DNA of 39,312 nt, from positions 68,831 through 108,142 of the forward strand of contig NZRO01000039.1 in NCBI GenBank assembly GCA_002696275.1. Reading direction: 5' to 3'. The position numbers and the translations under genes were made by a program. Positions within the stretch are counted from its first letter, which is position 1. Each line of letters opens with the position of its first letter. Positions 8,908 to 17,687 of this stretch are shown in pieces. Under the pieces are notes generated by a model. The model had not been told where the DNA came from and did no database searches. It was given only the letters and a program-made list of their open reading frames with translations. Origin of the DNA: Flavobacteriales bacterium (GTDB lineage: Bacteria > Bacteroidota > Bacteroidia > Flavobacteriales > BACL11).

Positions 8908-9127
8908 AATCTATGGAGCGGACTGGTGTCCAGACTGCATACACGCAAAAAACTTTCTAGACTCAAAAGGAGTTTCTTATGAATATATTATTATCACTGA
9001 TAATAAAGAAGCTACTGATTTAGTAGAAAACATAAATAACGGCAAGAGAGTAATTCCTACTATAATTATTGATGGAAAAAGTTATACTAACCCAGGAATT
9101 AATGGATTAATTAAGATATTAGAATAA
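8897..9127 (+). CDS. Glutaredoxin-like thioredoxin-fold protein
   Basis: A 76-residue thioredoxin-fold protein starting at the ATG at 8897 (IKIYGADWCPDC); an ATG at 8885 would add four residues. The active-site motif is CPDC at residues 11-14, the cis-proline is in RVIPTIIIDG, and the length is that of NrdH-type or mycoredoxin-like glutaredoxins. It should catalyse dithiol exchange in the cytoplasm using a partner reductant. CPDC is less common than CPYC or CVQC, so the redox potential and partner may differ. It overlaps the end of the small CxxC gene by 11 bases. Confidence 0.8.
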   Translation: MNIKIYGADWCPDCIHAKNFLDSKGVSYEYIIITDNKEATDLVENINNGKRVIPTIIIDGKSYTNPGINGLIKILE

Positions 9128-9162
9128 AAAAACCCTAATTTTAAAAAACTAAAAATTAAAGA

Positions 9163-11058
9163 ATGAGCGATTCAATAAAACACGAATGTGGCGTAGCGAT
9201 GTTACGACTACTGAAACCATTAGAATTCTATCAAATGAAATATGGAACTTCTTTATATGGTTTAAATAAAATGTATTTATTGATGGAAAAGCAGCACAAC
9301 AGAGGACAAGACGGTGTTGGACTAGCAAATATAAAATTAGATGTAGATCCTGGTAAAAGATATATAAGCAGAAAACGATCCGTTACAGCAAATCCTATTC
9401 AGGATGTTTTTAAACAAGCAAACAAACGATTTATTGAGTTAGAAAATAAAGAACCTGATAAGCTAAAAGACACAAAGTGGATGAAAGACAATCTTCCTTT
9501 TACAGGAGAATTATTTTTAGGACATCTACGATATGGTACTTTTGGAGGCAATACAATTGAGCAATGCCATCCATTTTTGAGACAAAGTAATTGGAAAACA
9601 AGAAACCTAGTATTAGCTGGAAATTTCAACATGACTAATGTAGATGAATTATTTCAGCAATTAGTAAATATTGGACAGCATCCTAAACAAAAAGCAGACA
9701 CAGTAACTATTCTCGAAAAGATTGGTCACTTCTTAGATGAAGCAAATGATGATATTTACTACAAAAATAAGGAGAGTTTCACAAAAAAAGAAATTACTAA
9801 AGTTATTGAAGATCAATTAGATATTCAAGACATTTTAATTCAATCCGCTAAACATTGGGATGGCGGATATGTCATGTGTGGTTTATTAGGACATGGGGAC
9901 GCTTTTGCCTTAAGAGACCCAAATGCAATACGGCCAGCATATTACTACAGAGATGAGGAAGTAATAGTAGTCGCTTCAGAAAGACCTGTAATACAAACAG
10001 CTTTTAATTGTAAATCAGAAGATATATATGAAATAAAAAGAGGTCACGCACTTATCATTAAAAAAGATGGAAGTGTTGAAGAAAAACAAGTAAGAAAACC
10101 ATTAGAAAGAAAAGCATGTTCTTTTGAAAGAATCTATTTTTCAAGAGGGAATGATAAAGACATTTATAACGAAAGGCTAGAATTAGGAAAAAGAGTTTTT
10201 CCAAAAGTATTGAAATCCATAGAAAATGATGTAAAAAACACTGTCTTTTCATATATCCCAAATACTGCAGAAGTCTCTTATTTTGGGCTATTAAAAGGAT
10301 GTCACAAGTATCTGAATGAGGTAAAAACTAGAAAAATTAAAGCACTTGGAGACAAGCCTGACCATCGAGAAATAGAGGAAATTCTTAAAATTTCTCCTAG
10401 AGCAGAAAAAATAGCTATTAAAGACGCAAAACTCAGAACTTTTATTACTTCAGATGAAAGTAGAGATGATTTAGTAGCTCATGTTTATGATATAAATTAT
10501 GGAACAGTGCAATCAAGTGACAACCTAGTAATGATTGACGATAGTATTGTTAGAGGCACTACACTTAAGCAATCTATTATCAGAATCCTAGATAGACTAG
10601 AACCTAAAAAAATTGTAATTGTATCTTCTGCTCCACAAATTAGATATCCAGATTGTTATGGAATCGACATGGCAAAAATGGGAGATTTTATAGCCTTTAA
10701 TGCAGCGGTTGAACTACTCAAAGAAACAGGCAAAGAAAATATATTACAAGAAACTTATACCAAATGTAAGGATCAATGTAATTTAGTAAAAGAAGATATG
10801 ATAAATTATGTTAAAGAAATTTACAAACCTTTCACAGCTGATGAGATTTCAAAAAAAATATCTGAACTCCTAACTCCAAAAGGAACTAAAGCAGAAGTTG
10901 AAATAATTTATCAATCTATTGAGGATTTACACGCCTCTTGTCCAAATCATCAAGGAGATTGGTATTTTACTGGAAACTATCCAACGCCTGGGGGTACAAA
11001 AGTTGTAAATACTGCCTTTATAAATTTCATAGAGGGGAGTAATAAAAGAGCTTATTAG
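9163..11058 (+). CDS. purF: Amidophosphoribosyltransferase (PurF-type), long Bacteroidota form
   Basis: A 631-residue class II glutamine amidotransferase fused to a PRPP-binding domain. The N-terminus MSDSIKHECGVA suggests propeptide cleavage to expose Cys9 as the nucleophile. QHNRGQDGVGLA and LGHLRYGTFGG form the glutaminase pocket, CSFERIYFSRGND is the PurF interdomain signature, and VMIDDSIVRGTT is the PRPP loop. It should convert PRPP and glutamine to phosphoribosylamine, the first step of purine synthesis. It is more than 100 residues longer than E. coli PurF (505). From memory, Bacteroidota often carry this long form beside a standard PurF, so it may be a second paralogue with a shifted role. 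It is convergent with the next gene, eight bases apart. Confidence 0.8.
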   Translation: MSDSIKHECGVAMLRLLKPLEFYQMKYGTSLYGLNKMYLLMEKQHNRGQDGVGLANIKLDVDPGKRYISRKRSVTANPIQDVFKQANKRFIELENKEPDKLKDTKWMKDNLPFTGELFLGHLRYGTFGGNTIEQCHPFLRQSNWKTRNLVLAGNFNMTNVDELFQQLVNIGQHPKQKADTVTILEKIGHFLDEANDDIYYKNKESFTKKEITKVIEDQLDIQDILIQSAKHWDGGYVMCGLLGHGDAFALRDPNAIRPAYYYRDEEVIVVASERPVIQTAFNCKSEDIYEIKRGHALIIKKDGSVEEKQVRKPLERKACSFERIYFSRGNDKDIYNERLELGKRVFPKVLKSIENDVKNTVFSYIPNTAEVSYFGLLKGCHKYLNEVKTRKIKALGDKPDHREIEEILKISPRAEKIAIKDAKLRTFITSDESRDDLVAHVYDINYGTVQSSDNLVMIDDSIVRGTTLKQSIIRILDRLEPKKIVIVSSAPQIRYPDCYGIDMAKMGDFIAFNAAVELLKETGKENILQETYTKCKDQCNLVKEDMINYVKEIYKPFTADEISKKISELLTPKGTKAEVEIIYQSIEDLHASCPNHQGDWYFTGNYPTPGGTKVVNTAFINFIEGSNKRAY

Positions 11059-11066
11059 TATTTAAA

Positions 11067-11399
11067 CTATTCAAAAAGAGATTCTAAATAATTATAAGAA
11101 TCATCTATGATAGTATTTGATTTTTCTTCTCCATAAACTTCACTAAGGCAATCAAAACCAGTTCCATCCCATATTTCACTTGTTAATTCTTCAGTTTCCA
11201 AGAAATTAAGCCCAGTTACACCTATTAAATGTTTAAAAAATGTTTTTAGACTTTGACTATTTTCAACTTTAATCCAACATTCGAACTCATCTCCTTTGTC
11301 AAAACATTCATAGATTTCAGGTATTTGATTTTCAATTAGAAGGTTAAAAATATTTTTGGAATCAAAATAAAAATATATTTCTGCAATTTTGTCTTTCAT
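11067..11399 (-). CDS. Small hypothetical protein
   Basis: A 110-residue acidic protein with no signal peptide, membrane segment or recognisable motif. Secondary structure looks mixed alpha/beta (AEIYFYFDSKNIFNLLIEN, then a charged middle with WIKVENSQSLKTFFKHL). It starts at an ATG and fills the gap between the purF-type gene and the S46 peptidase gene. There are no cues to function. It could be read from the S46 peptidase promoter, as it lies downstream on the same strand, or stand alone. Confidence 0.55.
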   Translation of the reverse strand: MKDKIAEIYFYFDSKNIFNLLIENQIPEIYECFDKGDEFECWIKVENSQSLKTFFKHLIGVTGLNFLETEELTSEIWDGTGFDCLSEVYGEEKSNTIIDDSYNYLESLFE

Positions 11400-11499
11400 A
11401 TAAATATTAATTTTTTTCTTTTAATTACTTTTTTTGATTGAGTTATTCCTTCATACTGTTGTTAAGAAATAAAAAAATCTATAATATTATTTATTTTTC

Positions 11500-13899
11500 C
11501 TACTTTACTTCTGTAGTATATACATTTCCTTTCCACCAAAAAAGTTGTTTATTACTTGCACCATACTGTTCTACAGCCATGTCAAATGCAGATCCGAATG
11601 AATGCATATCAAATACTGGAATTTCAGTTCCCATATACTCCTTCATTTCTAAGGGTTTTACTATAGTGTTAGGATCTGAAAAAGCGTTTTCTAATTCCAT
11701 GGCAACTAACTCTTCAGAAGTCATCTTTTCAGGACGATTTGGTGCAATAGTCATTTCATCGATTAAATGTGTAGCTCCGGCATACTTGTCAATAATAAAT
11801 AGAATGTATCTAATATCTACGGAAATAGTTCTTTGAATTTCATTTTCAAAAACAATATCTCCACTCATTGCTTCCCAATTACCATCAAATGCAGTTCCAA
11901 CAAGCTCTCCCCAAGCATTAATAACAGGAGAACCTGAATTACCACCAGTAATATCATTATTGGAGATGAAATTAATCCTTAAATTCCCGTCCTTATCAGC
12001 ATATTGACCATAATCTCCAAGATAATACAACTCTTTTAGTTTTTCTGGAACAATAAACTCATCATCAGAAGGGTCTTCCTTTTCCATTATACCTTCTATA
12101 GTAGTATAATAATCATAATGAGCTCCATTTCCGGGAGAATAATCACCTACATTTCCATAAGTTACCCTCATAGTAGAATTTGCATTTGGATAATAATCTA
12201 TATCAGGATTCATTTCTCTTAAACCCGCAATAAACAATCTGTTTCCTTCATCCAATTTTGATCTTACAGATAATCTTTTTTGATAGTGATTTTCTAAATA
12301 ATAGTCATATATTGACATCATTGTAGTATAGGCAGGATCTCTATCTAATTTCATCTTTGAAGGATTATCAAGAAACTCAAAGAATTTCTCTTTAGAAGAG
12401 AAAATTGATCTTCTAAAAACATTTCTAGCGTAATAATCAAAATCTAAAGCCTTAAAACCAAATAATTGCTGTTCAATTCTTTTGAATACTGACGGATGCT
12501 GATTCTTCGGAACATTATAATAATACATTTCTAACATTGACGAAAACAATTCCTCATCAATTGTTGAATTATAATTTTTATAATACTCTTTAGCTTCCAT
12601 TTTTATATCCTTAATTAATTTTCTTTTTTCTTTTTCATCTGAAGGTATATTCTCTAATTTCCTATTCATTAAATAAGAAAAGTACATGATTTCAGCTCCT
12701 TGGAAAATAGCCTCATTTAAATACGTTCTAGCGATATTAATTTTTTTATTCTGATCATAAGCTTCCTCAATTATATTCAAAACATTTCCATACTTCTCAT
12801 ACCTATTTTCATCTCCTGAATTAACCCAATCTATAAATTGATCTTGAATAGCTAATTTTTTATCGTAAACCTTCATTCTTTTGAGTCCTTTTGACTGGCC
12901 TATATAGTATTTCCAGTAGTTTGATGTTTGAGCGTGCTTTGACGCGTATTGGATTTTTGTTTTTTTACTAGCATCCATACCGGCTTTCATAATTGATAAC
13001 TTTTCTTGCCTAATTTGAACTATTGTAGGATTTGTTTGATCTAAAGCTTGTTGTATTCCGAAAGAAGTTAAATACCTATCTGTTCTACCTGGAAAACCAA
13101 AAATCATAGTATAGTCTCCATTATCCACTCCATCTAGTTGAATCGGAAGATGATGTTTTGGAGTATATGGAATATTTTCTTCTGAATACTCTGCAGGAGA
13201 TCCGTCTGGAGCACAATATACTCTGAACAATGCAAAATCCCCTGTGTGTCTTGGCCACATCCAGTTATCCGTATCTCCTCCATACTTTCCAATGGAGGAA
13301 GGTGGAGCACCTACCAATCTAACATCATTATATGTAACATATTTCATTAGGTAAAATTCATTACCTCCAAAAAAAGATTTAACTCTTGCATTATAATTTG
13401 TTCCTTCAGTAGATTCAGAAATAATTGAATTAAAAATCAATCTTAACTTTTGGTTTCTTTCAGACTGTGAAACATCCCCTAATTCTTCTAACACTCTATC
13501 AGTGACGCTCTCTATACTTACTAAGAAAGAGACAAATAAACCATCATTTGGCAATTCTTCATCTCTAGTCATTGCCCAGAATCCATCCTTTAAATAGTCG
13601 TTCCTTAGAGAAGAATGCTCTTGTATCTGACCATATCCACAATGGTGATTTGTTAAAACTAACCCTTCAGATGAAATCATCTCTCCAGTACAAAACCCTC
13701 CAAATGAAACAATAGCATCTTTTAAAGAAGAATTATTGACATCATATAAGTCTTGCGCTGTAAGTTGTAATCCGCATTCTTGCATGTCTGCTTCATTCAT
13801 AGATTTTAATAAATGAGGCAGCCACATGCCTTCATCTGCACTCGCAGAAAAAAAGCTAAAAGTTAAAATCAATACAACTGATAATATTTTTTTTGTCAT
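11500..13899 (-). CDS. S46 family dipeptidyl-peptidase, DPP7-like
   Basis: 799 residues from the ATG at 13899; the TTG at 13923 lies in the -7 box. A signal peptide ends near SASA, and the mature protein begins DEGMWLP, as in DPP7 and DPP11. The chymotrypsin-like triad is visible: His in NHHCGYG (about residue 86), and Ser in GGNSGSPV near the C-terminus. In the S46 family a Gly versus Arg just after that serine separates DPP7 (hydrophobic P1) from DPP11 (acidic P1); FDGNWEAMSGD here carries Gly, which favours DPP7. It should release dipeptides in the periplasm from extracellular protein, fitting a peptide-consuming lifestyle together with the M28 peptidase and the OppC-type permease in this window. 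Confidence 0.9.
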   Translation of the reverse strand: MTKKILSVVLILTFSFFSASADEGMWLPHLLKSMNEADMQECGLQLTAQDLYDVNNSSLKDAIVSFGGFCTGEMISSEGLVLTNHHCGYGQIQEHSSLRNDYLKDGFWAMTRDEELPNDGLFVSFLVSIESVTDRVLEELGDVSQSERNQKLRLIFNSIISESTEGTNYNARVKSFFGGNEFYLMKYVTYNDVRLVGAPPSSIGKYGGDTDNWMWPRHTGDFALFRVYCAPDGSPAEYSEENIPYTPKHHLPIQLDGVDNGDYTMIFGFPGRTDRYLTSFGIQQALDQTNPTIVQIRQEKLSIMKAGMDASKKTKIQYASKHAQTSNYWKYYIGQSKGLKRMKVYDKKLAIQDQFIDWVNSGDENRYEKYGNVLNIIEEAYDQNKKINIARTYLNEAIFQGAEIMYFSYLMNRKLENIPSDEKEKRKLIKDIKMEAKEYYKNYNSTIDEELFSSMLEMYYYNVPKNQHPSVFKRIEQQLFGFKALDFDYYARNVFRRSIFSSKEKFFEFLDNPSKMKLDRDPAYTTMMSIYDYYLENHYQKRLSVRSKLDEGNRLFIAGLREMNPDIDYYPNANSTMRVTYGNVGDYSPGNGAHYDYYTTIEGIMEKEDPSDDEFIVPEKLKELYYLGDYGQYADKDGNLRINFISNNDITGGNSGSPVINAWGELVGTAFDGNWEAMSGDIVFENEIQRTISVDIRYILFIIDKYAGATHLIDEMTIAPNRPEKMTSEELVAMELENAFSDPNTIVKPLEMKEYMGTEIPVFDMHSFGSAFDMAVEQYGASNKQLFWWKGNVYTTEVK

Positions 13900-13920
13900 T
13901 TTTAAATTTTTTATTTTAAG

Positions 13921-13928
13921 CAAATTTA
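13921..13928 (-). promoter_or_regulatory. -7 promoter box (TAAATTTG) for the S46 peptidase gene
   Basis: Reverse-strand TAAATTTG fits TAnnTTTG and lies 21 bases before the ATG at 13899. Its TTG would otherwise be taken as a start codon at 13923. Confidence 0.5.
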
Positions 13929-14005
13929 AAAAATTTCTATCTAGAATTTTATAAAAAAACGGAGAAGATTATATGAAAGTATGTTAGCAATTTATAGCCT
14001 CTTTT

Positions 14006-14998
14006 TTACCCCCTCACTTCTAGTGCAGATCTCAAACCATTGCCTAAAAGCATAAAAGCTAACACTGAAAACATAATACAAATACCTGGAATTATTGCTA
14101 AATATGCCTTATTCATAATAATATAATTATAGTGATCCTTTATCATGGCTCCCCAAGAGGGAATAGGAGGTTGAGATCCTAACCCTAAAAAACTAAGTCC
14201 TGCTTCTATCAAGATAGCGGCCGCAAAATTTGCTGCAGAAATAACAATAACCGGAGCAATAATATTTGGAAGAATATGTTTAAAAATGACTCTAAAATTA
14301 GAATAACCCAAAACTAATCCTGCTTCAACATATTCTCGATTTCTTTGAGAAATAAATTCGCCACGAACTAATCTAGCTACTTCTACCCACATCGTAAGCC
14401 CAACCGCAACAAAAACTTGCCAATAACCCTTTCCCAAAGCTAAAGTTATTGCAATGACCATTAAAAGGGTTGGTATAGACCAAAATACATTTACAAACCA
14501 CATTATAATATTGTCAATATTTCCTCCATAATATCCTGCAAAAGACCCTAACAAAACTCCAATTATTAATGAAATCAATACTGATACAAAGCCTATAGAC
14601 AAAGAAATTCTAGTTCCATATATGATTCTACTGAAAAGATCTCTACCGAATTTATCTGTCCCAAAATAATAAGTTCTTTTATAGTGAGAATATTCTCCTA
14701 CATATTCTACATATTCTGAACTAGATATTAAATCATATGTTACTCCCCATCTTTTCTCTGTAACATTTTTTGCAAAGATTACATCATCTTCAATGTTAAG
14801 TACAGATATAGTAGAGAAAGGAGGAAGTGTAGAAATATCCAGATTCATCTCACTTGCATACTCTGTTTTATCAGTCATAAAAACATAAGGGATTACAGAT
14901 AACATAGATAAAAAAACAATAAAAAATAATGAGACTAGAGCCATCTTATCCTTTTTAAATCTACTCCAAGCTATTCTATTTAAAGATTGTGAGTTCAT
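14006..14998 (-). CDS. ABC transporter permease, OppC/DppC family
   Basis: 330 residues from the ATG at 14998, which overlaps the stop of the upstream glycosyltransferase as ATGA; the in-frame start at 15016 is less likely. An N-terminal OppC membrane segment (ALVSLFFIVFLSMLSVIP) is followed by a periplasmic stretch and five more helices. The ATPase-contacting EAA loop is clear: EYVEAGLVLGYSNFRVIFKH then ILPNI. FGTDKFGRDLFSRIIYGTRIS is typical of OppC. It should form half of an inner-membrane peptide (or nickel) importer. Its OppB, ATPase and binding-protein partners are not in the window, which is common in this phylum, where the subunits are scattered. Confidence 0.88.
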   Translation of the reverse strand: MNSQSLNRIAWSRFKKDKMALVSLFFIVFLSMLSVIPYVFMTDKTEYASEMNLDISTLPPFSTISVLNIEDDVIFAKNVTEKRWGVTYDLISSSEYVEYVGEYSHYKRTYYFGTDKFGRDLFSRIIYGTRISLSIGFVSVLISLIIGVLLGSFAGYYGGNIDNIIMWFVNVFWSIPTLLMVIAITLALGKGYWQVFVAVGLTMWVEVARLVRGEFISQRNREYVEAGLVLGYSNFRVIFKHILPNIIAPVIVISAANFAAAILIEAGLSFLGLGSQPPIPSWGAMIKDHYNYIIMNKAYLAIIPGICIMFSVLAFMLLGNGLRSALEVRG

Positions 14999-16170
14999 AG
15001 TTTTCTTCCTTTCCATTGCAATGGAATAATAAATGACAAAGGTACAATAACAACTGTAATAATTGAATGAATTACCGCAAAGGGAAAAAGATATTTTAAT
15101 AAGTTTTCTTTATTAAAGAAATCTAATCTTGTATTAAGAAAAAGAAAATCAATGAAAACTTTTATAGCAATTATTAATAAATAATAAGAACTTGTAAATA
15201 AATCTAAAACAAAAATAAAAGAATATATAATCTGTAAAACAGAGTAAAAAAATATTATATTTACTAGATAGACTAAAAGAGAAATTAAAATAGTATGTGA
15301 ATCTGTAAAATATCTTGAAGATGAAATCCATCTCATTTTTTGAGAAAAATAAGATTCTAAACTTTCATGCTTATCTGTAGAAACTATAGCTTCTATATCT
15401 TTAATAAAGAATATACAATTCTTAAACTTATCTTTGAAATAATGCAGTAAAGACAAATCATCAGTTGTAAATTTCTCAAAATCCTTTTGATTAATTTTCA
15501 AATAATCTTTTCTTCTAAAAGCTATATTCGCTCCGTTACATAAAGTAGGTTTATTTAAACCGATTGCAGCAGCAGAGGTTAATACTAATGACAATAATTC
15601 TAATTGCTGATACTTAGAAAATAAATTATTTTCTTCATTTAACATAACTGGAGCGGAAATAAATCTGCAATTAGGGTCCTCGAAATATTTAATTATCGTT
15701 TCTATCCACCTTTCTCCCATTTCACAATCTGCATCAGTACAAAGAATAATATCTCCTGCAGCCGCTTTAATTCCCTCTCTAATTGCATTTTTCTTACCAG
15801 TAATTGAATCCTTAAGATTTATAACTTCTAAATAACTACAATTTTTTTGTGATTTTTCTAATAATTCTAATGTTTTATCTTCCGAATGATCATTAATAAA
15901 AATCAATTCTAGTTTTTTCTTGTCAAAATTTTGCTTTTTTAAACAACTAATAAGTTTAAGAATATTCTGATCTTCATTTCTACATGCTATTATTACAGAT
16001 ACTGATTTAGTATAACGCTTGATTTCCAGGGAGTTAATTTTATTCCATGACCGAATATAAACATAAAACAAAACAAAGTAAATGAATAAAATTATTATAG
16101 AAATCATAAAAAATGTTGTTAATACAAACTTAATCAAAATTTGAAAATTAAGATATACTATAAAAATCAT
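14995..16170 (-). CDS. Membrane-bound family 2 glycosyltransferase
   Basis: Up to 391 residues: one or two N-terminal hydrophobic helices, a GT-A domain and three or four C-terminal helices. Motifs: VSVIIACRNE, ELIFINDHSEDKT, ILCTDADCEMG (DxD-like metal site) and QKMRWISSSRY, which holds the QxxRW acceptor motif of processive-type GT2 enzymes. It should transfer a sugar from a nucleotide donor to a lipid or glycan at the inner membrane; the acceptor is unknown. A later ATG at 16107 (MISIIILF) follows a -7 box at 16132-16125 and is a credible alternative start. The stop overlaps the OppC-type start by four bases (ATGA), an unexpected pairing. It is divergent from ruvC, with 22 bases between. 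Confidence 0.85.
   Translation of the reverse strand: MIFIVYLNFQILIKFVLTTFFMISIIILFIYFVLFYVYIRSWNKINSLEIKRYTKSVSVIIACRNEDQNILKLISCLKKQNFDKKKLELIFINDHSEDKTLELLEKSQKNCSYLEVINLKDSITGKKNAIREGIKAAAGDIILCTDADCEMGERWIETIIKYFEDPNCRFISAPVMLNEENNLFSKYQQLELLSLVLTSAAAIGLNKPTLCNGANIAFRRKDYLKINQKDFEKFTTDDLSLLHYFKDKFKNCIFFIKDIEAIVSTDKHESLESYFSQKMRWISSSRYFTDSHTILISLLVYLVNIIFFYSVLQIIYSFIFVLDLFTSSYYLLIIAIKVFIDFLFLNTRLDFFNKENLLKYLFPFAVIHSIITVVIVPLSFIIPLQWKGRKL
16125..16132 (-). promoter_or_regulatory. Possible -7 box (TAAGTTTG) for the glycosyltransferase
   Basis: Reverse-strand TAAGTTTG matches TAnnTTTG and lies 17 bases before the ATG at 16107. If used, the glycosyltransferase starts at 16107, not 16170. No -33 box seen. 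Confidence 0.3.
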
Positions 16171-16174
16171 TTAC

Positions 16175-16182
16175 TATTTTTG
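16175..16182 (+). promoter_or_regulatory. -7 promoter box (TATTTTTG) for ruvC
   Basis: TATTTTTG fits TAnnTTTG and ends ten bases before the TTG start of ruvC at 16193. It places the transcription start just before the gene. Confidence 0.45.
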
Positions 16183-16192
16183 AAAGTATATT

Positions 16193-16744
16193 TTGGAGGA
16201 AGAAAAAATCATATTAGGAATTGACCCAGGAACTACAATCATGGGGTATGGTATCATAATCATAAAAGGAAAGGAAATGGAGATGCTTCAAATGGGTGTG
16301 ATCCATTTAGAAAAAATTGATAATCATGCACTAAAACTTAAAAGAATTTTTGAACGAACTGTAAAGCTAGTAGAAGAGTACAAACCTGATGAAGTTTCCT
16401 TAGAAGCTCCATTTTTTGGGAAGAATGTACAATCTATGCTAAAACTTGGTAGAGCGCAAGGAGTTGCCATGGCTGCAGCGCTGTATAAGAATGTTCCAAT
16501 TTTTGAATATACACCAAAAAAAATAAAAAAATCAATTACAGGTAACGGTAATGCGTCTAAAGTTCAGGTTGCTTCCATGTTACAATCCTTATTAAAAATA
16601 AGAGAAATGCCAAAACATTTAGATGCAACTGATGGCCTTGCAGCAGCTGTATGTCATTATTTCCAAAGGAATTCAGGATCTAAAGTTAAAAGTTATTCCT
16701 CTTGGTCTTCTTTTTTGAAGGAAAATCCTGATAAATTAGCCTAG
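16193..16744 (+). CDS. ruvC: Crossover junction endodeoxyribonuclease RuvC
   Basis: A 183-residue RNase H-fold resolvase that cuts Holliday junctions after RuvAB branch migration. Catalytic acidic residues are visible: Asp11 in LGIDPGTT, Glu in [14 protein letters not shown], and the pair in [14 protein letters not shown]. Length matches E. coli RuvC (173) plus a short tail. The start is a TTG at 16193; no ATG is available, since an in-frame TGA lies at 16181 and the first internal ATG falls after the first catalytic Asp. The last nine bases overlap the 3' end of the convergent HIT gene. Confidence 0.93.
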   Translation: MEEEKIILGIDPGTTIMGYGIIIIKGKEMEMLQMGVIHLEKIDNHALKLKRIFERTVKLVEEYKPDEVSLEAPFFGKNVQSMLKLGRAQGVAMAAALYKNVPIFEYTPKKIKKSITGNGNASKVQVASMLQSLLKIREMPKHLDATDGLAAAVCHYFQRNSGSKVKSYSSWSSFLKENPDKLA

Positions 16745-17131
16745 AGATTGTCTAATCCTGTCCGCAACTTCTCTCATTTTTTCTGCAGAGAAACTCTTTT
16801 TAGGTTTATCAAAATTAATATCTGAGACTCCATTAATAGGAACTAAATGAATATGTGCATGTGGAACTTCCAGTCCAATAACAGCTACACCAATTCTTTC
16901 GCAAACTAATACTTTATCCATTGCTTTAGCTACTTGTTTTGCAAATTTCCAAAGTCCAATATATTCATCAGAATCTATATCAAAAATATAATCTATTTCC
17001 TTTTTAGGAATAACTAAAACATGTCCATAAGCTAAAGGAAATATATCCAAAAAAGCGAGAAACTTATCATCTTCAGCAATCTTGTAGAAAGGAATCTCAT
17101 TATTTACTATTTTAGTAAATATACTAGACAT
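16736..17131 (-). CDS. HIT family protein (HinT-like nucleotide hydrolase)
   Basis: 131 residues of the histidine-triad superfamily. The triad [11 protein letters not shown] (His91, His93, His95) forms the catalytic loop, and the N-terminus [20 protein letters not shown] is typical of the HinT/YcfF branch. Members hydrolyse nucleotide phosphoramidates or related adenylates in the cytoplasm. The zinc-binding cysteines of some HIT proteins are absent. The start codon shares one base with the stop of greA, so the two are co-translated; greA-HIT adjacency is, from memory, common in Bacteroidota. The 3' end overlaps ruvC on the other strand by nine bases. Confidence 0.92.
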   Translation of the reverse strand: MSSIFTKIVNNEIPFYKIAEDDKFLAFLDIFPLAYGHVLVIPKKEIDYIFDIDSDEYIGLWKFAKQVAKAMDKVLVCERIGVAVIGLEVPHAHIHLVPINGVSDINFDKPKKSFSAEKMREVADRIRQSLG

Positions 17132-17607
17132 TAAGCAGCTTCAATATTTACTATTTCAAATTTAATAGTACCATTTGGAATTTGAATTTCAGCAATCTCC
17201 CCAACACTTTTTCCTAATAAACCCTTTCCTATTGGTGATGTAACTGAAATCTTTTTTGATTTTAGGTCAGCCTCTGCTTCTGGAACTATAGAATAAGACA
17301 TTTGCATATTATTTGCCGTATTTTTTATAGTGACCTTTGTTAATAATCTAACAGTAGAAATATCTAATTTTGAAGTATCTACAACTCTTGCGTTACTATA
17401 CAAGGATTCTAATTTATTTATTTTATCCTCTAAATGACCTTGAGCCTCTTTTGCAGCGTCATACTCTGCGTTTTCAGATAAATCTCCCTTATCTCTTGCT
17501 TCTGCAATTTGTTGAATTATTTTTGGCCTTTCTACACTTTTTAAATGATCTAATTCATCTTTTAATTTTTTTAAACCATCTTCTGTAAAATATTGTATAT
17601 CACTCAT
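17131..17607 (-). CDS. greA: Transcription elongation factor GreA
   Basis: 158 residues from the ATG at 17607, the same length as E. coli GreA; an in-frame TTG at 17640 would add 11 poor residues and is rejected. The N-terminal coiled coil carries the acidic tip: DKGDLSENAEYDAAKEAQGHLE contains the conserved Asp and Glu that reach into the RNA polymerase secondary channel. The C-terminal FKBP-like domain includes ISVTSPIGKGLLGKSVGE. It rescues backtracked polymerase by stimulating cleavage of the RNA 3' end. It is upstream of and overlaps the HIT gene. Confidence 0.95.
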   Translation of the reverse strand: MSDIQYFTEDGLKKLKDELDHLKSVERPKIIQQIAEARDKGDLSENAEYDAAKEAQGHLEDKINKLESLYSNARVVDTSKLDISTVRLLTKVTIKNTANNMQMSYSIVPEAEADLKSKKISVTSPIGKGLLGKSVGEIAEIQIPNGTIKFEIVNIEAA

Positions 17608-17641
17608 ATTATATTCTTTTAGTGTTATATTAAACTGCAAA

Positions 17642-17661
17642 AAGGAAGTTTTACCTTCCTT
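17642..17661 (-). terminator. Hairpin after the porV-like gene
   Basis: On the reverse strand AAGGAAG, six-base loop, CTTCCTT, then TTT. It lies 27 bases after the stop of the porV-like gene and before greA, so it likely ends the receptor/secreted-protein/PorV operon. The T-tract is short. Confidence 0.5.
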
Positions 17662-17687
17662 ATTAATTTATATGTTGGTATTTCGTT

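Noticed and set aside
11438-11836. Forward reading frame of 132 codons
   Set aside because: It lies almost wholly antisense to the conserved C-terminal part of the S46 peptidase gene, and its product looks like no protein family.
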